Assembly: GCA_028280815.1 (NCBI GenBank)
Contig: JANQLC010000030.1
Span: 1-64,000, forward strand
Reading direction: 5' to 3'
Origin: Flavobacteriales bacterium
Lineage (GTDB): Bacteria; Bacteroidota; Bacteroidia; Flavobacteriales; JANQLC01
DNA length: 64,000 bases
Shown: positions 21,195-30,667 of the stretch, in pieces
Numbering within the stretch: the first letter of the stretch is position 1
How the letters are laid out: the number at the start of each line of letters is the position of its first letter
Position numbers and translations under genes: made by a program
Notes under the pieces: model-generated
Databases searched by the model: none
Told to the model about the DNA's origin: nothing
The model's input: only the letters and a program-made list of their open reading frames with translations

Positions 21195-23957
21195 ATGCAA
21201 GCTTCGGTGAAACCCTTGTTTGTAAAAGACAATGGGGCAACGCGTGCTATCAAATATCGAAGCGATAGCGCAATCTTTGCCCATGCGCAAAAGTACACTG
21301 CATTGAAAGGTGCGCTCTGCTTAATAACGGTATTATTTTCATTAAATGCATTTGCACAAGATTACTACATTACTACTTCCGACCTCAATCTAAGAGCAGG
21401 AGCAGGAGTAAATTACAAATCTTCGACTGTTATTTCAAAAGGTGACACAGTGAGATCACTTGAAGGCACCAGTGGCTATTGGGTGAGAATTCAGCACCAT
21501 GGAAACGTAGGGTACTCAGCAAAACAATACCTACAAAAGATACAAATCGATAAAGCCGGACAAGAAAGAGAAATCGAGGAAGAATCGGAAAGCGGTTCTT
21601 TTTCGCTATTTTTAATCGGGGCAGCGATTTTTGTCATAGGTGTCTTAATCCAAGTAGGTAGAAATTACAAGCGCATTAAAAGACAAAAGAGAAAGAGGGT
21701 CAAACAACCCATATATCAGAGAGAGAAATGGCAGGCGATAAAAAATTATGCCCGAGCTGGAAGTCAAATCCACTTAATCGTAGAAAGGAAAAATTTCGAC
21801 CGCATCCAAAACCAGCTGAGCATGGCGGGTTGCCATAACATCACTCCGATAAGTGACAAGAGAATCAACCAGGATATCCCTTATTTGGATTCTTGGATTA
21901 AAAGCGAATACAATACCGAGTGGGAAACATACCTCGTCCCCTACCTGTACAATCTCGATTACTACTTGAAACTAATCCGCTTAAGAGGAAAGGTCAAAGT
22001 GCTTTGTTACAGTCAGATAGAATCTCACGAGCATGTGACACACGACAATCATAAAAATACCAGTTCAGACGAAACCCTTATCGATGTGAATTCGGAAAAG
22101 CTCGACTTAACCATAAAACCTTCAATCCAAAATGATGAAACACAGTTAGAGCCTCCGCCTCGCGAGCATGTGACACACGACAATCATAAAAATACCAGTT
22201 CAGACGAAACCCTTATCGATGTGGATTCGGAAAAGCTCGACTTAACCATAAAACCTTTAATCCAAAATGATGAAACACAGTTAGAGCCTCCGTATTGGAG
22301 CCACACTTATGTTCACTCATACGATGAGATAAATCGTGCTTCAAAAGCACAAAAGGAATTCTATTTTCACCTTAGAGAAAACGTTCTCAATGGTGAATTC
22401 GTAGATATTAGAGGCAATACAAACTATGCATTCATCCTGTACTTCGATTTATTAAATCAGTATGAAACCCATCAGGATATCGAGTTACTTGAAGAACAAT
22501 TTAAACTTTTGGGGCAGGTTTGCCCTAAAACAAAAAGCTATTCTTCGATGTCCTTGCAGGGCTTATTACGAAAGAGAACGGATTCACATTCGATAGATAA
22601 ATTAAACGCCCTACAAAAGCCGAGCTATCAACTTGAGCACGGACACTCAGATTACGACCCAGATGCTTACAAATTAGGAAAACATTACAAAGATAAGCTG
22701 GGATTAAGCAAACAAGAGGCTGCATGGCTAAATAAGTTTTGGAATCATTCAAATATTTTCACATCTATTGAAGGGTGTTGTATTGCCACCATAAAACAGT
22801 ACATACTGATATTGAAAAGATTAAATAAAGAGCTCGAGCTTCAAAACACATCAATTGCCAAAGAAGTGGATTATTTTAAAGAAAAAATATTTGAAGTAAA
22901 AGAATTTGCAGACCCATATTACGGTAAATCATATATGAAGCGACGAGTTGAATCCGAAATATACTTAACCATCTTTAAACGAGTAGAAAACGCTGTAAGG
23001 GAATTCTATGGACACAAACGCAAAGTAGGACGTAATCCACACTATGAATTTGATGGCCAGTTTGAGGGTCGCATTGGAAATCGTGTTGACGAGTTAATAA
23101 CCCAATATCAAGGAGAGATTCTACCACCAGACATCGAAACACAAATAGAACTAAACGCAGAAAATGTCAATCGTTGGAAGATTGAATTTACAGCGCTAAA
23201 AAATCAATTTCAAAAAGAGGAAAAAAGTAAGTTCATCGATGGGATTAGAAATATAGAAAAAACGAACCAAAAGAATCGCAATATTGAAAATATCTTTATC
23301 GAAGCTTCAAAACTCATTGCAAAGTATGACAGAGTTCAATCTTTAAAATACTATGCGCAATACATATATTACGATCTAAAATCGAATAAGTTTGACAACA
23401 AGCCATTGACCCAAGCCGTACAAAAATCCTTGTTTAAAACGCAAGGACAAATCGATGATTTCAAAAGGATTATCGCTGAATTAATCCAAACATCAGATAT
23501 CGATAAAGCCTTGCATGAAATTGCCCGGATTTATATGCCGAAGAGAAAGAAAATTGTACTCGACAAGTCGGCGATAAAAGAAGCTGAGCAAAAGTACGAT
23601 GACACAGTTGAATTGTTAAACGAATACCTCGATGTTGAATCAGAGAAAACGAACATCGGAAATTTAGAAAATGAAGAAGTTGAAGTTGTACCCATGGCAA
23701 ATAACTCTATTTTAATTTCTGAGATTAGACTTGGAAAACCGCAAGAAGAATTAATAAAGAAGATTACAACCCACTCATTTGAAATCCTTCAGGGTGAAGT
23801 AGATCGATTCGCTATTGAAAATAGAATGTTTAAGAACCAACTGATCGATAGTATAAATGAAGCTTGTGAGGCGTTTCTGGATGGCGAAGCGTTAATTGAG
23901 GAAGACGGTGAAAATTATGTAATCGAAGAATCTTATTATAAAGCAATAGCAGTGTAA
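21195..23957 (+). CDS. TerB-domain protein of a Shango-like defence module (SngA-like) with N-terminal signal peptide, bacterial SH3 and TM segment; start may be TTG at 21303
   Basis: SH3 (YYITTSDLNLRAGAGVNYKSSTVISKGDTV), TM (FSLFLIGAAIFVIGVLIQV), TerB-N-like block (YWSHTYVHSYDEINRASKAQKEFYFHLRENVLNGEFVDI...NYAFILYFDLL), TerB-C-like end; overlaps into ATPase+helicase operon. Confidence 0.8.
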   Translation: MQASVKPLFVKDNGATRAIKYRSDSAIFAHAQKYTALKGALCLITVLFSLNAFAQDYYITTSDLNLRAGAGVNYKSSTVISKGDTVRSLEGTSGYWVRIQHHGNVGYSAKQYLQKIQIDKAGQEREIEEESESGSFSLFLIGAAIFVIGVLIQVGRNYKRIKRQKRKRVKQPIYQREKWQAIKNYARAGSQIHLIVERKNFDRIQNQLSMAGCHNITPISDKRINQDIPYLDSWIKSEYNTEWETYLVPYLYNLDYYLKLIRLRGKVKVLCYSQIESHEHVTHDNHKNTSSDETLIDVNSEKLDLTIKPSIQNDETQLEPPPREHVTHDNHKNTSSDETLIDVDSEKLDLTIKPLIQNDETQLEPPYWSHTYVHSYDEINRASKAQKEFYFHLRENVLNGEFVDIRGNTNYAFILYFDLLNQYETHQDIELLEEQFKLLGQVCPKTKSYSSMSLQGLLRKRTDSHSIDKLNALQKPSYQLEHGHSDYDPDAYKLGKHYKDKLGLSKQEAAWLNKFWNHSNIFTSIEGCCIATIKQYILILKRLNKELELQNTSIAKEVDYFKEKIFEVKEFADPYYGKSYMKRRVESEIYLTIFKRVENAVREFYGHKRKVGRNPHYEFDGQFEGRIGNRVDELITQYQGEILPPDIETQIELNAENVNRWKIEFTALKNQFQKEEKSKFIDGIRNIEKTNQKNRNIENIFIEASKLIAKYDRVQSLKYYAQYIYYDLKSNKFDNKPLTQAVQKSLFKTQGQIDDFKRIIAELIQTSDIDKALHEIARIYMPKRKKIVLDKSAIKEAEQKYDDTVELLNEYLDVESEKTNIGNLENEEVEVVPMANNSILISEIRLGKPQEELIKKITTHSFEILQGEVDRFAIENRMFKNQLIDSINEACEAFLDGEALIEEDGENYVIEESYYKAIAV
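22029..22298 (+). repeat. Near-perfect 2 x 135-bp tandem in-frame duplication within the TerB-domain gene
   Basis: EHVTHDNHKNTSSDETLIDV(N/D)SEKLDLTIKP(S/L)IQNDETQLEPP encoded twice; gagcatgtgacacacgac at 22029 and 22164. Confidence 0.95.
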
Positions 23958-23960
23958 GTT

Positions 23961-25274
23961 ATGGCAGTGAGAATAAAAGCAAAAGAAGCAACGGCAATTA
24001 TTAATTCCCTTTCGGGTGGCGTAGTGCCAAGGATTGGTGTGCAGCATATCGCTGTCGGTAGAAAGCTGGAAATCGAAGCATTCACATCAGCGCTCGACGA
24101 TGTTAAAAGCGGGCATAGTATGGTTAAGTTTTGGATTGGAGATTTTGGTTCAGGGAAATCGTTTATGCTTCATCTGCTAAATTGCATTGCTACAAAACAA
24201 AAATTTGTCGTTGCAAATGCTGATTTCACACCGGATAACAGGCTTTATTCGAATGATGGGAAAGCAGTTGCATTGTACAGCGCTATAATGGATCATGTCG
24301 CCATTCCAATCAAACCAGAAGGAGGCGCATTACCTACTTTACTCGACAAATGGATTGAACGAGCAGTTTCTAAAACAGCACAGCGGAACAACATCTCGAT
24401 TACTGAAATCAGGGAAGAGAGATACTTGAATCTCATTCGGGAAAATATCATGCAAACCGTAAGAGAATTTACAGAGACTGGCGGACTTGATTTTGGAGTA
24501 GTCGTGATTAAGTATTATGAAGGTTATATCAAGGATGATGCGTATTTAAGACGAAGTGCTCTAAAATGGTTAAAAGGGGAATACAGGACAAAAACAGAAG
24601 CGAGACAAGATTTAGGGGTGCGAGAAATAGTGAATGATTGGAACTATTACGATATGCTCAAAAATTTTTGCAGGTTGTTTGTCAGTATGGGATATAGTGG
24701 CTTTATGATCAATCTCGATGAAGCGATTAACCTTTATAAAATATCGACAGCCAATATGAGGGCGAAAAACTACGAAAAGATTTTAACCCTATTCAATGAT
24801 TGCTTTCAAGGTAAGGTTCCAAACTTGTTTCTAAACTTTGCCGGCACAAAGGAATTTTTAAAAAATGAAAGAAGGGGCCTATTCAGTTACGACGCCCTTA
24901 AAACCCGCTTAGAAACAAATAAATTTGAAACCGCTCAATACCGTGATTTGGCACAGCCGGTAATTGAGTTGGTTCCCTTAAATCACAATGAGATATTTGT
25001 TTTATTAAATAAACTAAAAAATATTTTTGATACAAATTTCAATGTAGATATCCATATCACTGATGTAGACATTCGGATGTTTATGGAAGCCATGTTTAAC
25101 AAACCAGGCGCAGATGAGTTTTTGACCCCGAGGGAGGTTATTCGTGAGTTCTTAGGTATCCTTAGCATACTGAGACAACATCCGGAAGCCGATAAGTCAA
25201 CACTGATCTCGGACATTGAAATATCGGATGAACGACCAGCGGAAACCGATCTCGATTCCATCGAAGAATTCTAA
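23961..25274 (+). CDS. P-loop ATPase, DUF2791/BrxD-like (Shango SngB-like)
   Basis: Walker A FWIGDFGSGKSFMLHLL, MINLDEAINLYKIS Walker B-like, PVIELVPLNHNEIFVLLNKL; position between TerB protein and helicase. Confidence 0.85.
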   Translation: MAVRIKAKEATAIINSLSGGVVPRIGVQHIAVGRKLEIEAFTSALDDVKSGHSMVKFWIGDFGSGKSFMLHLLNCIATKQKFVVANADFTPDNRLYSNDGKAVALYSAIMDHVAIPIKPEGGALPTLLDKWIERAVSKTAQRNNISITEIREERYLNLIRENIMQTVREFTETGGLDFGVVVIKYYEGYIKDDAYLRRSALKWLKGEYRTKTEARQDLGVREIVNDWNYYDMLKNFCRLFVSMGYSGFMINLDEAINLYKISTANMRAKNYEKILTLFNDCFQGKVPNLFLNFAGTKEFLKNERRGLFSYDALKTRLETNKFETAQYRDLAQPVIELVPLNHNEIFVLLNKLKNIFDTNFNVDIHITDVDIRMFMEAMFNKPGADEFLTPREVIREFLGILSILRQHPEADKSTLISDIEISDERPAETDLDSIEEF

Positions 25275-27436
25275 TGTCGTATAAACTCCTATCGGAACCC
25301 ATAAGGAAATACATCCGCGATAAGCATTGGAAATCCTTACGCCGGATTCAGGCTGCAGCAATAGAAAAAATAATTACCACTGACAACAATTATATACTCG
25401 CATCCCGAACCGCATCAGGAAAAACAGAAGCCGCATTTTTGCCCATTCTTTCAAAAGCAGATTTTAATCAAGCAGGTGTTCAAGTTCTCTATATTTCCCC
25501 ATTAATCGCACTGATAAACGATCAGTTTTTTAGAATAGCGGATTTGTGTAAAGACCTCGAAATAAAGATCACTAAATGGCATGGAGAAGCAAAAAAATCA
25601 TTAAAAATAAGACTTATAAAAAATCCCAACGGCATGGTTCTGATTACTCCTGAATCATTGGAAGCCATGTTTGTAAATGCGCCTTATAATGTTTCTACCC
25701 TTTTTGGAAACCTCAAGTATATCGTGATTGACGAATTACACTCGTTTTTGGGTACAGACAGAGGTTTGCAATTGATGTCTTTGTTGTCGCGGATTCAGCA
25801 GGTAAATAAATCACAAATTACCACCATTGGATTGTCAGCGACGATTGGGGATGAGAATTATATGGAAGCGAAGAGATTAACTGGAAATATTTCAAAAACA
25901 AAAGTTTTACTTGACAGGGCAAAAAAAGAGACAGAAGCCCAATTCAAATACTTCAAAAATGTTACCGCTGAATTGCCTCTCAATTTACTCAAAGATCTGT
26001 ACAGGGAGACGCGTTTAAACAAAACCCTCATCTTTCCAAATAGCCGGGGAAGAGCTGAAGAAATAGCTGTAAAACTTCGTAAAATATCGGATAAAGCAAA
26101 CGGACATAAGTATTATTACTCGCATCATTCTTCAGTAGATAAAGAGATTAGGGAGCATATAGAACACTTTGTCAAAAGCGACGAGCGATTCAATTTTTGT
26201 ATTTCGTGTACTTCTACTCTGGAACTCGGTATAGACATTGGTATGGTAGATAAAATCGTTCAGATAGATTCTACACGTTCCGTTTCTTCATTTGTCCAAA
26301 GAATTGGTCGCAGCGGTAGAAGGGAAGGAGAAAAAAGCGTTGTAACCATTTATGCAACCGATAAATGGAGTTTGCTACAATCCTTAGCGTGCTGGGTTTT
26401 GTACAAAAAGGGATTTGTCGAGTCAATCAAAACAGCGGAAAAGCATTATGACATTTTATTACACCAGCTTTTATCAATAGTAAAACAGCTTTCCGGCTGC
26501 TTCAAGGCTGATTTAATTAAAAGATTAAAAATGAATTTTGCTTTTCAAACCATTGAAGAACAGGAGCTGAGTACAATAATTGACGAAGCGATTCAATCGG
26601 ATTATTTAGAAATTGTTCAACGTGAAGTAATCTTGGGTATCGAAGGAGAAAACATCGTTAACTCAAGGGAGTTTTACAGTGTATTTAAGCCTGAGTCAAA
26701 CTTTAAAGTGATCTTCTCAGGGAAAAAAATCGGAGATATCCCTTTATCTACACAGGTGAAAATTGATGAAAATATTTTCCTCGCAGCAAAAATATGGAAG
26801 ATTAAAGACATCCATGCAAAAGGCAGAAAGATCAGCGTAATTCCGGCAAAGGACGGTAAAAAGCCAAGATTTTATGGCGAGGGTGGAAATATCCATCCGA
26901 GAATACGGGAAGAGATGCTTCGGATATTGAAAAGCGACGAGTCCTTTTCAGAACTCGATAGCAATACCAATTCTGCCTTGGAAGAGCTGAGGTTTGATTT
27001 CAAAGGATTTCAAATTGATGATTTTGAGTATGACAAACCCACTATAAACAAAGGCGATAAGATACTCATTTATACATTTACCGGGACTAGAGTAAACGAG
27101 AGTTTACGCTTTTTAATTAATCTAACCGGACACAAGGAGGCTTCGCTGCATGATCGTGGGAATTCTTTGGAGCTGTATATCAATATTTCTGATTTCAAGG
27201 AATTGGTAGAAAAAGTAAACAAAGCGTATGATGAAATCGATGATCATTTGAAATTAGCGGTCGAAGAAAACGAATCATTGTGGAGATTACATTTGCCCAA
27301 GTGGGGATCGTATTTGTCAACGAGATATAAATGTGAAATTTTAAAAGAGAGATATTTTGATTTTGAAACAGCCATTGACCTGATCAACAACATCAAATTA
27401 GTTGAGCGTGAAAAAATCAACCATTTATCTGATTAA
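25274..27436 (+). CDS. DEAD/DEAH-box helicase, Lhr/BrxHI-like (Shango SngC-like)
   Basis: ASRTASGKTEAAFLPIL, VIDELHSFLG (DELH), [20 protein letters not shown] motif VI. Confidence 0.9.
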   Translation: MSYKLLSEPIRKYIRDKHWKSLRRIQAAAIEKIITTDNNYILASRTASGKTEAAFLPILSKADFNQAGVQVLYISPLIALINDQFFRIADLCKDLEIKITKWHGEAKKSLKIRLIKNPNGMVLITPESLEAMFVNAPYNVSTLFGNLKYIVIDELHSFLGTDRGLQLMSLLSRIQQVNKSQITTIGLSATIGDENYMEAKRLTGNISKTKVLLDRAKKETEAQFKYFKNVTAELPLNLLKDLYRETRLNKTLIFPNSRGRAEEIAVKLRKISDKANGHKYYYSHHSSVDKEIREHIEHFVKSDERFNFCISCTSTLELGIDIGMVDKIVQIDSTRSVSSFVQRIGRSGRREGEKSVVTIYATDKWSLLQSLACWVLYKKGFVESIKTAEKHYDILLHQLLSIVKQLSGCFKADLIKRLKMNFAFQTIEEQELSTIIDEAIQSDYLEIVQREVILGIEGENIVNSREFYSVFKPESNFKVIFSGKKIGDIPLSTQVKIDENIFLAAKIWKIKDIHAKGRKISVIPAKDGKKPRFYGEGGNIHPRIREEMLRILKSDESFSELDSNTNSALEELRFDFKGFQIDDFEYDKPTINKGDKILIYTFTGTRVNESLRFLINLTGHKEASLHDRGNSLELYINISDFKELVEKVNKAYDEIDDHLKLAVEENESLWRLHLPKWGSYLSTRYKCEILKERYFDFETAIDLINNIKLVEREKINHLSD

Positions 27437-27620
27437 AATGGGAGCTGTGTTTTTCATCACCACTGGTCAGCTGCTATCGGCCCAAAACCAGGCCGAGGTG
27501 ATAAGGGGAAGGGTTACGGATGAGAAACACAAACCGCTTGCATTTGCAGATATTGTGATCACAAATACGTTGGGGGCACTGGTCACAGGTAAAGAAATCA
27601 ATCACATTGACAAGTGGTAG
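27402..27620 (+). pseudogene. 5' fragment of a TonB-dependent receptor / CarboxypepD-reg-like gene
   Basis: Signal peptide then AEVIRGRVTDEKHKPLAFADIVITNTLGALVTG; stops right after. Confidence 0.55.
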
Positions 27621-27750
27621 CTTGCTCGTCATGTCAGGCACCACCCAGCGACACTAGAAGCACCGACTGCCCGAGCAAAAAAGCTGTCGAGGCGCGCGTA
27701 TCAACCTGAGTTTCCGCCAGATCAAGGCGCTTCAATAGGTTGGCTTTAAG

Positions 27751-28152
27751 ATGAAAACAACGTTTGAAACAAAGCGCGTTTTATCCACTTTCAACACGCA
27801 TGCTGACGGATGGGATCAAAAGAGCGCTTATATTGCCGAAAAAGTAGGAGAGAGCCGCAGGCTTTTCCGATTGCTAGACAGACTGGTGAAAGATCGGGAT
27901 CGCATTTTGGATATGGGTTGCGGCACGGGAAAGCTGGGTACTCATCTGAAACAAATCGCAGCCAATACGAGATTGGTATCCGCTGACACATTTCGATTGG
28001 GATGCTCAGAAGGGCACAGCAGAAGGGGCATGCTCAGAAAGCTATTCAAATTGGAAGCTATAGTGCTTTGTTGCAATGCGATGCAAATGGACGGGAACCG
28101 TTGTGAATGGCTACCGGAATCTTATATTTGCTTAACAGTCATAGTTGATTGA
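27751..28152 (+). pseudogene. Truncated class I SAM-dependent methyltransferase whose C-terminus is encoded by a CRISPR-repeat-like sequence
   Basis: ILDMGCGTGKLGTHL motif I; homology-like sequence fades after about residue 80; last ~16 residues come from the 28100-28145 repeat-like element. Confidence 0.6.
28100..28145 (+). repeat. Solitary CRISPR-repeat-like 46-mer, gap-free alignment to the array repeat
   Basis: gttgtgaatggctaccggaatcttatatttgcttaacagtcatagt; 39/46 identical to array repeat by eye. Confidence 0.85.
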
Positions 28153-28239
28153 TAAAGATAGGGTCAAAGAAATGTATAAAACCTTTCGGTATAAGTCCAA
28201 TATCAAATAAAATAATGTATCTTTAGAAAAATTTGTAAG

Positions 28240-29250
28240 ATGAAGCGATCTGCACTTATTCCGATCCTTTTTTTAGCGGCCTTATCCTGTAATCGTAAAG
28301 AGTCGAATCCAAGTCAAAATACGATGAAACTACACCACGGAAAGAACGAGGTTTATTACAAAAATCATGGCGAGAGAATTGCTGCGTTTTTATTTATTCC
28401 TGAAGACTTCAAGGAAGGTGAAAAGAGATCAGCAATCGTCATCAATCCACCTGCGACAGGTGTAAAAGAGCAAACTACGGGCGTTTACGCAGAGCGGCTG
28501 AGCAAAAAGGGCTTTATCACTTTGGCGTTTGACCCTAGGGGGTTTGGAGAGAGTGAGGGGCATCCACAATTACAAAACCCATACAAAATAGCCGACGATA
28601 TAAAAACATCGGTGAGTTACTTGAGAGCGCTAAAAGAAGTAGATAAAGACAATATATTCAGCCTGGGCATTTGTGCAGGATCCGGTTTTGCGGCATTTGC
28701 AACGGCTTTCGACTCCAGAATCAAGGCATTAGCCCTTGTCAGTCCGTTTTTAACGACATCTGAGGAATATCTCAAAATCTTTGGTGGTTCGGCCGGACTA
28801 CGTCAAAAGCTCTTTCCCGCTGCTGCTGCTGTCGAAGATTCGTACCATCAGAAAGGTGAAGACAAGACTGATAGGATAGTTCCCATAACCGAGCGGGAAA
28901 TAGCAACGGCAAGGCCCATCCCGCTGGGCATGAGAGATTACTATTTAGCAGGCAAACCCGGAGACGTCCCAAATTGGAAGAATGAGCTCAGTCTGTTATC
29001 ATTGGGGCCGACATTGAGCTTCTCGATATACAATTTCACGAATTTTTTCGACTCCGTCCCAGTTTATATGGTGTACGGAGAACTCGCCGCTTCGGCTGCC
29101 GGTGCACAACGCTTTTACAATGCGATAAAGGGGCCGAAAGAAAAACTCGTCATTAAGGGTGCCAGACATTTTGATTTGTATTGGAAGCCCGAATGCGTAA
29201 ATCCCGCCGTAGAAGGCATATCGAGATTTCTAAAGAACCAAGTGAGCTGA
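28240..29250 (+). CDS. Alpha/beta hydrolase, putative lipoprotein
   Basis: Lipobox AALSCN; LAFDPRGFGES, GICAGSGFAAF nucleophile elbow, GARHFDLYWKPE. Confidence 0.8.
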   Translation: MKRSALIPILFLAALSCNRKESNPSQNTMKLHHGKNEVYYKNHGERIAAFLFIPEDFKEGEKRSAIVINPPATGVKEQTTGVYAERLSKKGFITLAFDPRGFGESEGHPQLQNPYKIADDIKTSVSYLRALKEVDKDNIFSLGICAGSGFAAFATAFDSRIKALALVSPFLTTSEEYLKIFGGSAGLRQKLFPAAAAVEDSYHQKGEDKTDRIVPITEREIATARPIPLGMRDYYLAGKPGDVPNWKNELSLLSLGPTLSFSIYNFTNFFDSVPVYMVYGELAASAAGAQRFYNAIKGPKEKLVIKGARHFDLYWKPECVNPAVEGISRFLKNQVS

Positions 29251-29267
29251 AAGAGTGTCTCCTTCGG

Positions 29268-29360
29268 GTTGTAAATCGCCACCGGAAATGCGCAGCATTC
29301 GTGAATACAGCTGAAATTAGACGATGAATGAACAACGTTGATTTGTCTATCAGTCACAGG
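29268..29360 (+). repeat. Long-form CRISPR-repeat-like element (repeat interrupted by ~47 nt)
   Basis: gttgtaaatcgccaccggaa...atttgtctatcagtcacagg with internal atgcgcagcattcgtgaatacagctgaaattagacgatgaatgaacaacgttg. Confidence 0.75.
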
Positions 29361-29401
29361 TGTCATATCAGCCACACTTCATTTATTAGTCAGCAGCAGA
29401 A

Positions 29402-30214
29402 GTGCAAATTATGGGAACCGATTGGACTGAGGGTCATGTGGCTAACGGCTTTGAATCGTATGACGATACACTAGGGCAATTGTTGGGCTATCCCTATGTA
29501 TACAAGGCTCTGGGCCTATCTAATTCCGCAGCGGGAAGCGGGTTGGACTATGGATGTGGTCCGGGTAAAGTGGCGGTACGCTTTGCCAAAGCGAGTCAAA
29601 AACACTTTTATGCCGTTGACGAGTCCAGCCGCATGATCGACATGGCACGTAGCGCCCACGCACACCCCTTGGTCAGCTATCGGCTTATACAAAATGACGA
29701 TTTACCATTCGTTCCAAATAATGCGCTACAGGGAGCGATGCTGTGTTTCGTGATATTGAATCTAGGCCAACGGATAAAAGGCATTTTAGATAAAATATAT
29801 AAAAAGTTAGGTCCCGGCGCCCCTCGTGTCATATTAGATACGAATCCCATCACTACGGGACTGAGATTTACGACCTTTCAGTCCGGTTTGAGGAAGCGGT
29901 GCGCCGATGGCGATAAGAGACCGGCTTGGCTGTTCTTACCTGATGGTAAAGCGCTCGAACTAACGGGTTATTTTTGGTCTCGAGCAGCTCACATCAACAT
30001 GTTTGAAGAAAGCGGATATGAGGATATAAATCTGATGCCCCCCACTTTGGCGGATTTACCCGCTGCACCACTGCGAACCATAGGTCTGTACAGCGGAATC
30101 CGCCTCGAAGATACAACCGAGTGGTCACACCCCCCCTTTCCTAGTCATCAGCGCGCACAAACCAAATTAGGCCATGGGCTAAAGTGCAATACCCGTTTAA
30201 AAATGGGTAAATAA
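29402..30214 (+). CDS. Class I SAM-dependent methyltransferase; likely ATG at 29411
   Basis: GLDYGCGPGKVAVRFA motif I, FYAVDESSRMIDMAR. Confidence 0.75.
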   Translation: MQIMGTDWTEGHVANGFESYDDTLGQLLGYPYVYKALGLSNSAAGSGLDYGCGPGKVAVRFAKASQKHFYAVDESSRMIDMARSAHAHPLVSYRLIQNDDLPFVPNNALQGAMLCFVILNLGQRIKGILDKIYKKLGPGAPRVILDTNPITTGLRFTTFQSGLRKRCADGDKRPAWLFLPDGKALELTGYFWSRAAHINMFEESGYEDINLMPPTLADLPAAPLRTIGLYSGIRLEDTTEWSHPPFPSHQRAQTKLGHGLKCNTRLKMGK

Positions 30215-30667
30215 TCCTAGCTCACCGGTGATAGAAAAATGCATGCATAAACCCTGTAGGACCATTTTATCAAAGCCTTAGGATAATTTGCTCACGAACA
30301 AAAGAGAGTCGAAACCCCGCAAACAGCCTTAAACTTGGACAAAAACCGATTACCAACGACAAACCCGATGAGAAAACGAGCACTTCAACTGGTCAATCGA
30401 GTCACGTCCCCCTTTCCCAGTCATCAGCGCCTGCAAGCCAAACGGCTTGGACTAAAGCACAAGTCGCCCTGCTCGAGGGGAAAAACACAGGTTCGCCCCA
30501 GGCCCCACCGATCGGTGTGTTTCTCGCCCTTAGCAGTCTCTGAGTTCGCGCAGCTGTGCATGCGACGTACAACATTAGGCCTTACCTTTGGGGCGGCTTA
30601 TACCGATCTGAGTTCGTCAGGCGGCCTATGCTTGTGAATTTAATACTTTAGCAAAAAAATTCAATCC

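Noticed and set aside
21195-27436. Tellurite-resistance operon
   Set aside because: TerB-N/TerB-C with DUF2791 ATPase and Lhr helicase fits a defence module better; no other ter genes seen
21195-27436. Partial BREX system (brxD/brxHI-like genes)
   Set aside because: No pglX, pglZ or pglW in the window; the TerB partner points to Shango instead
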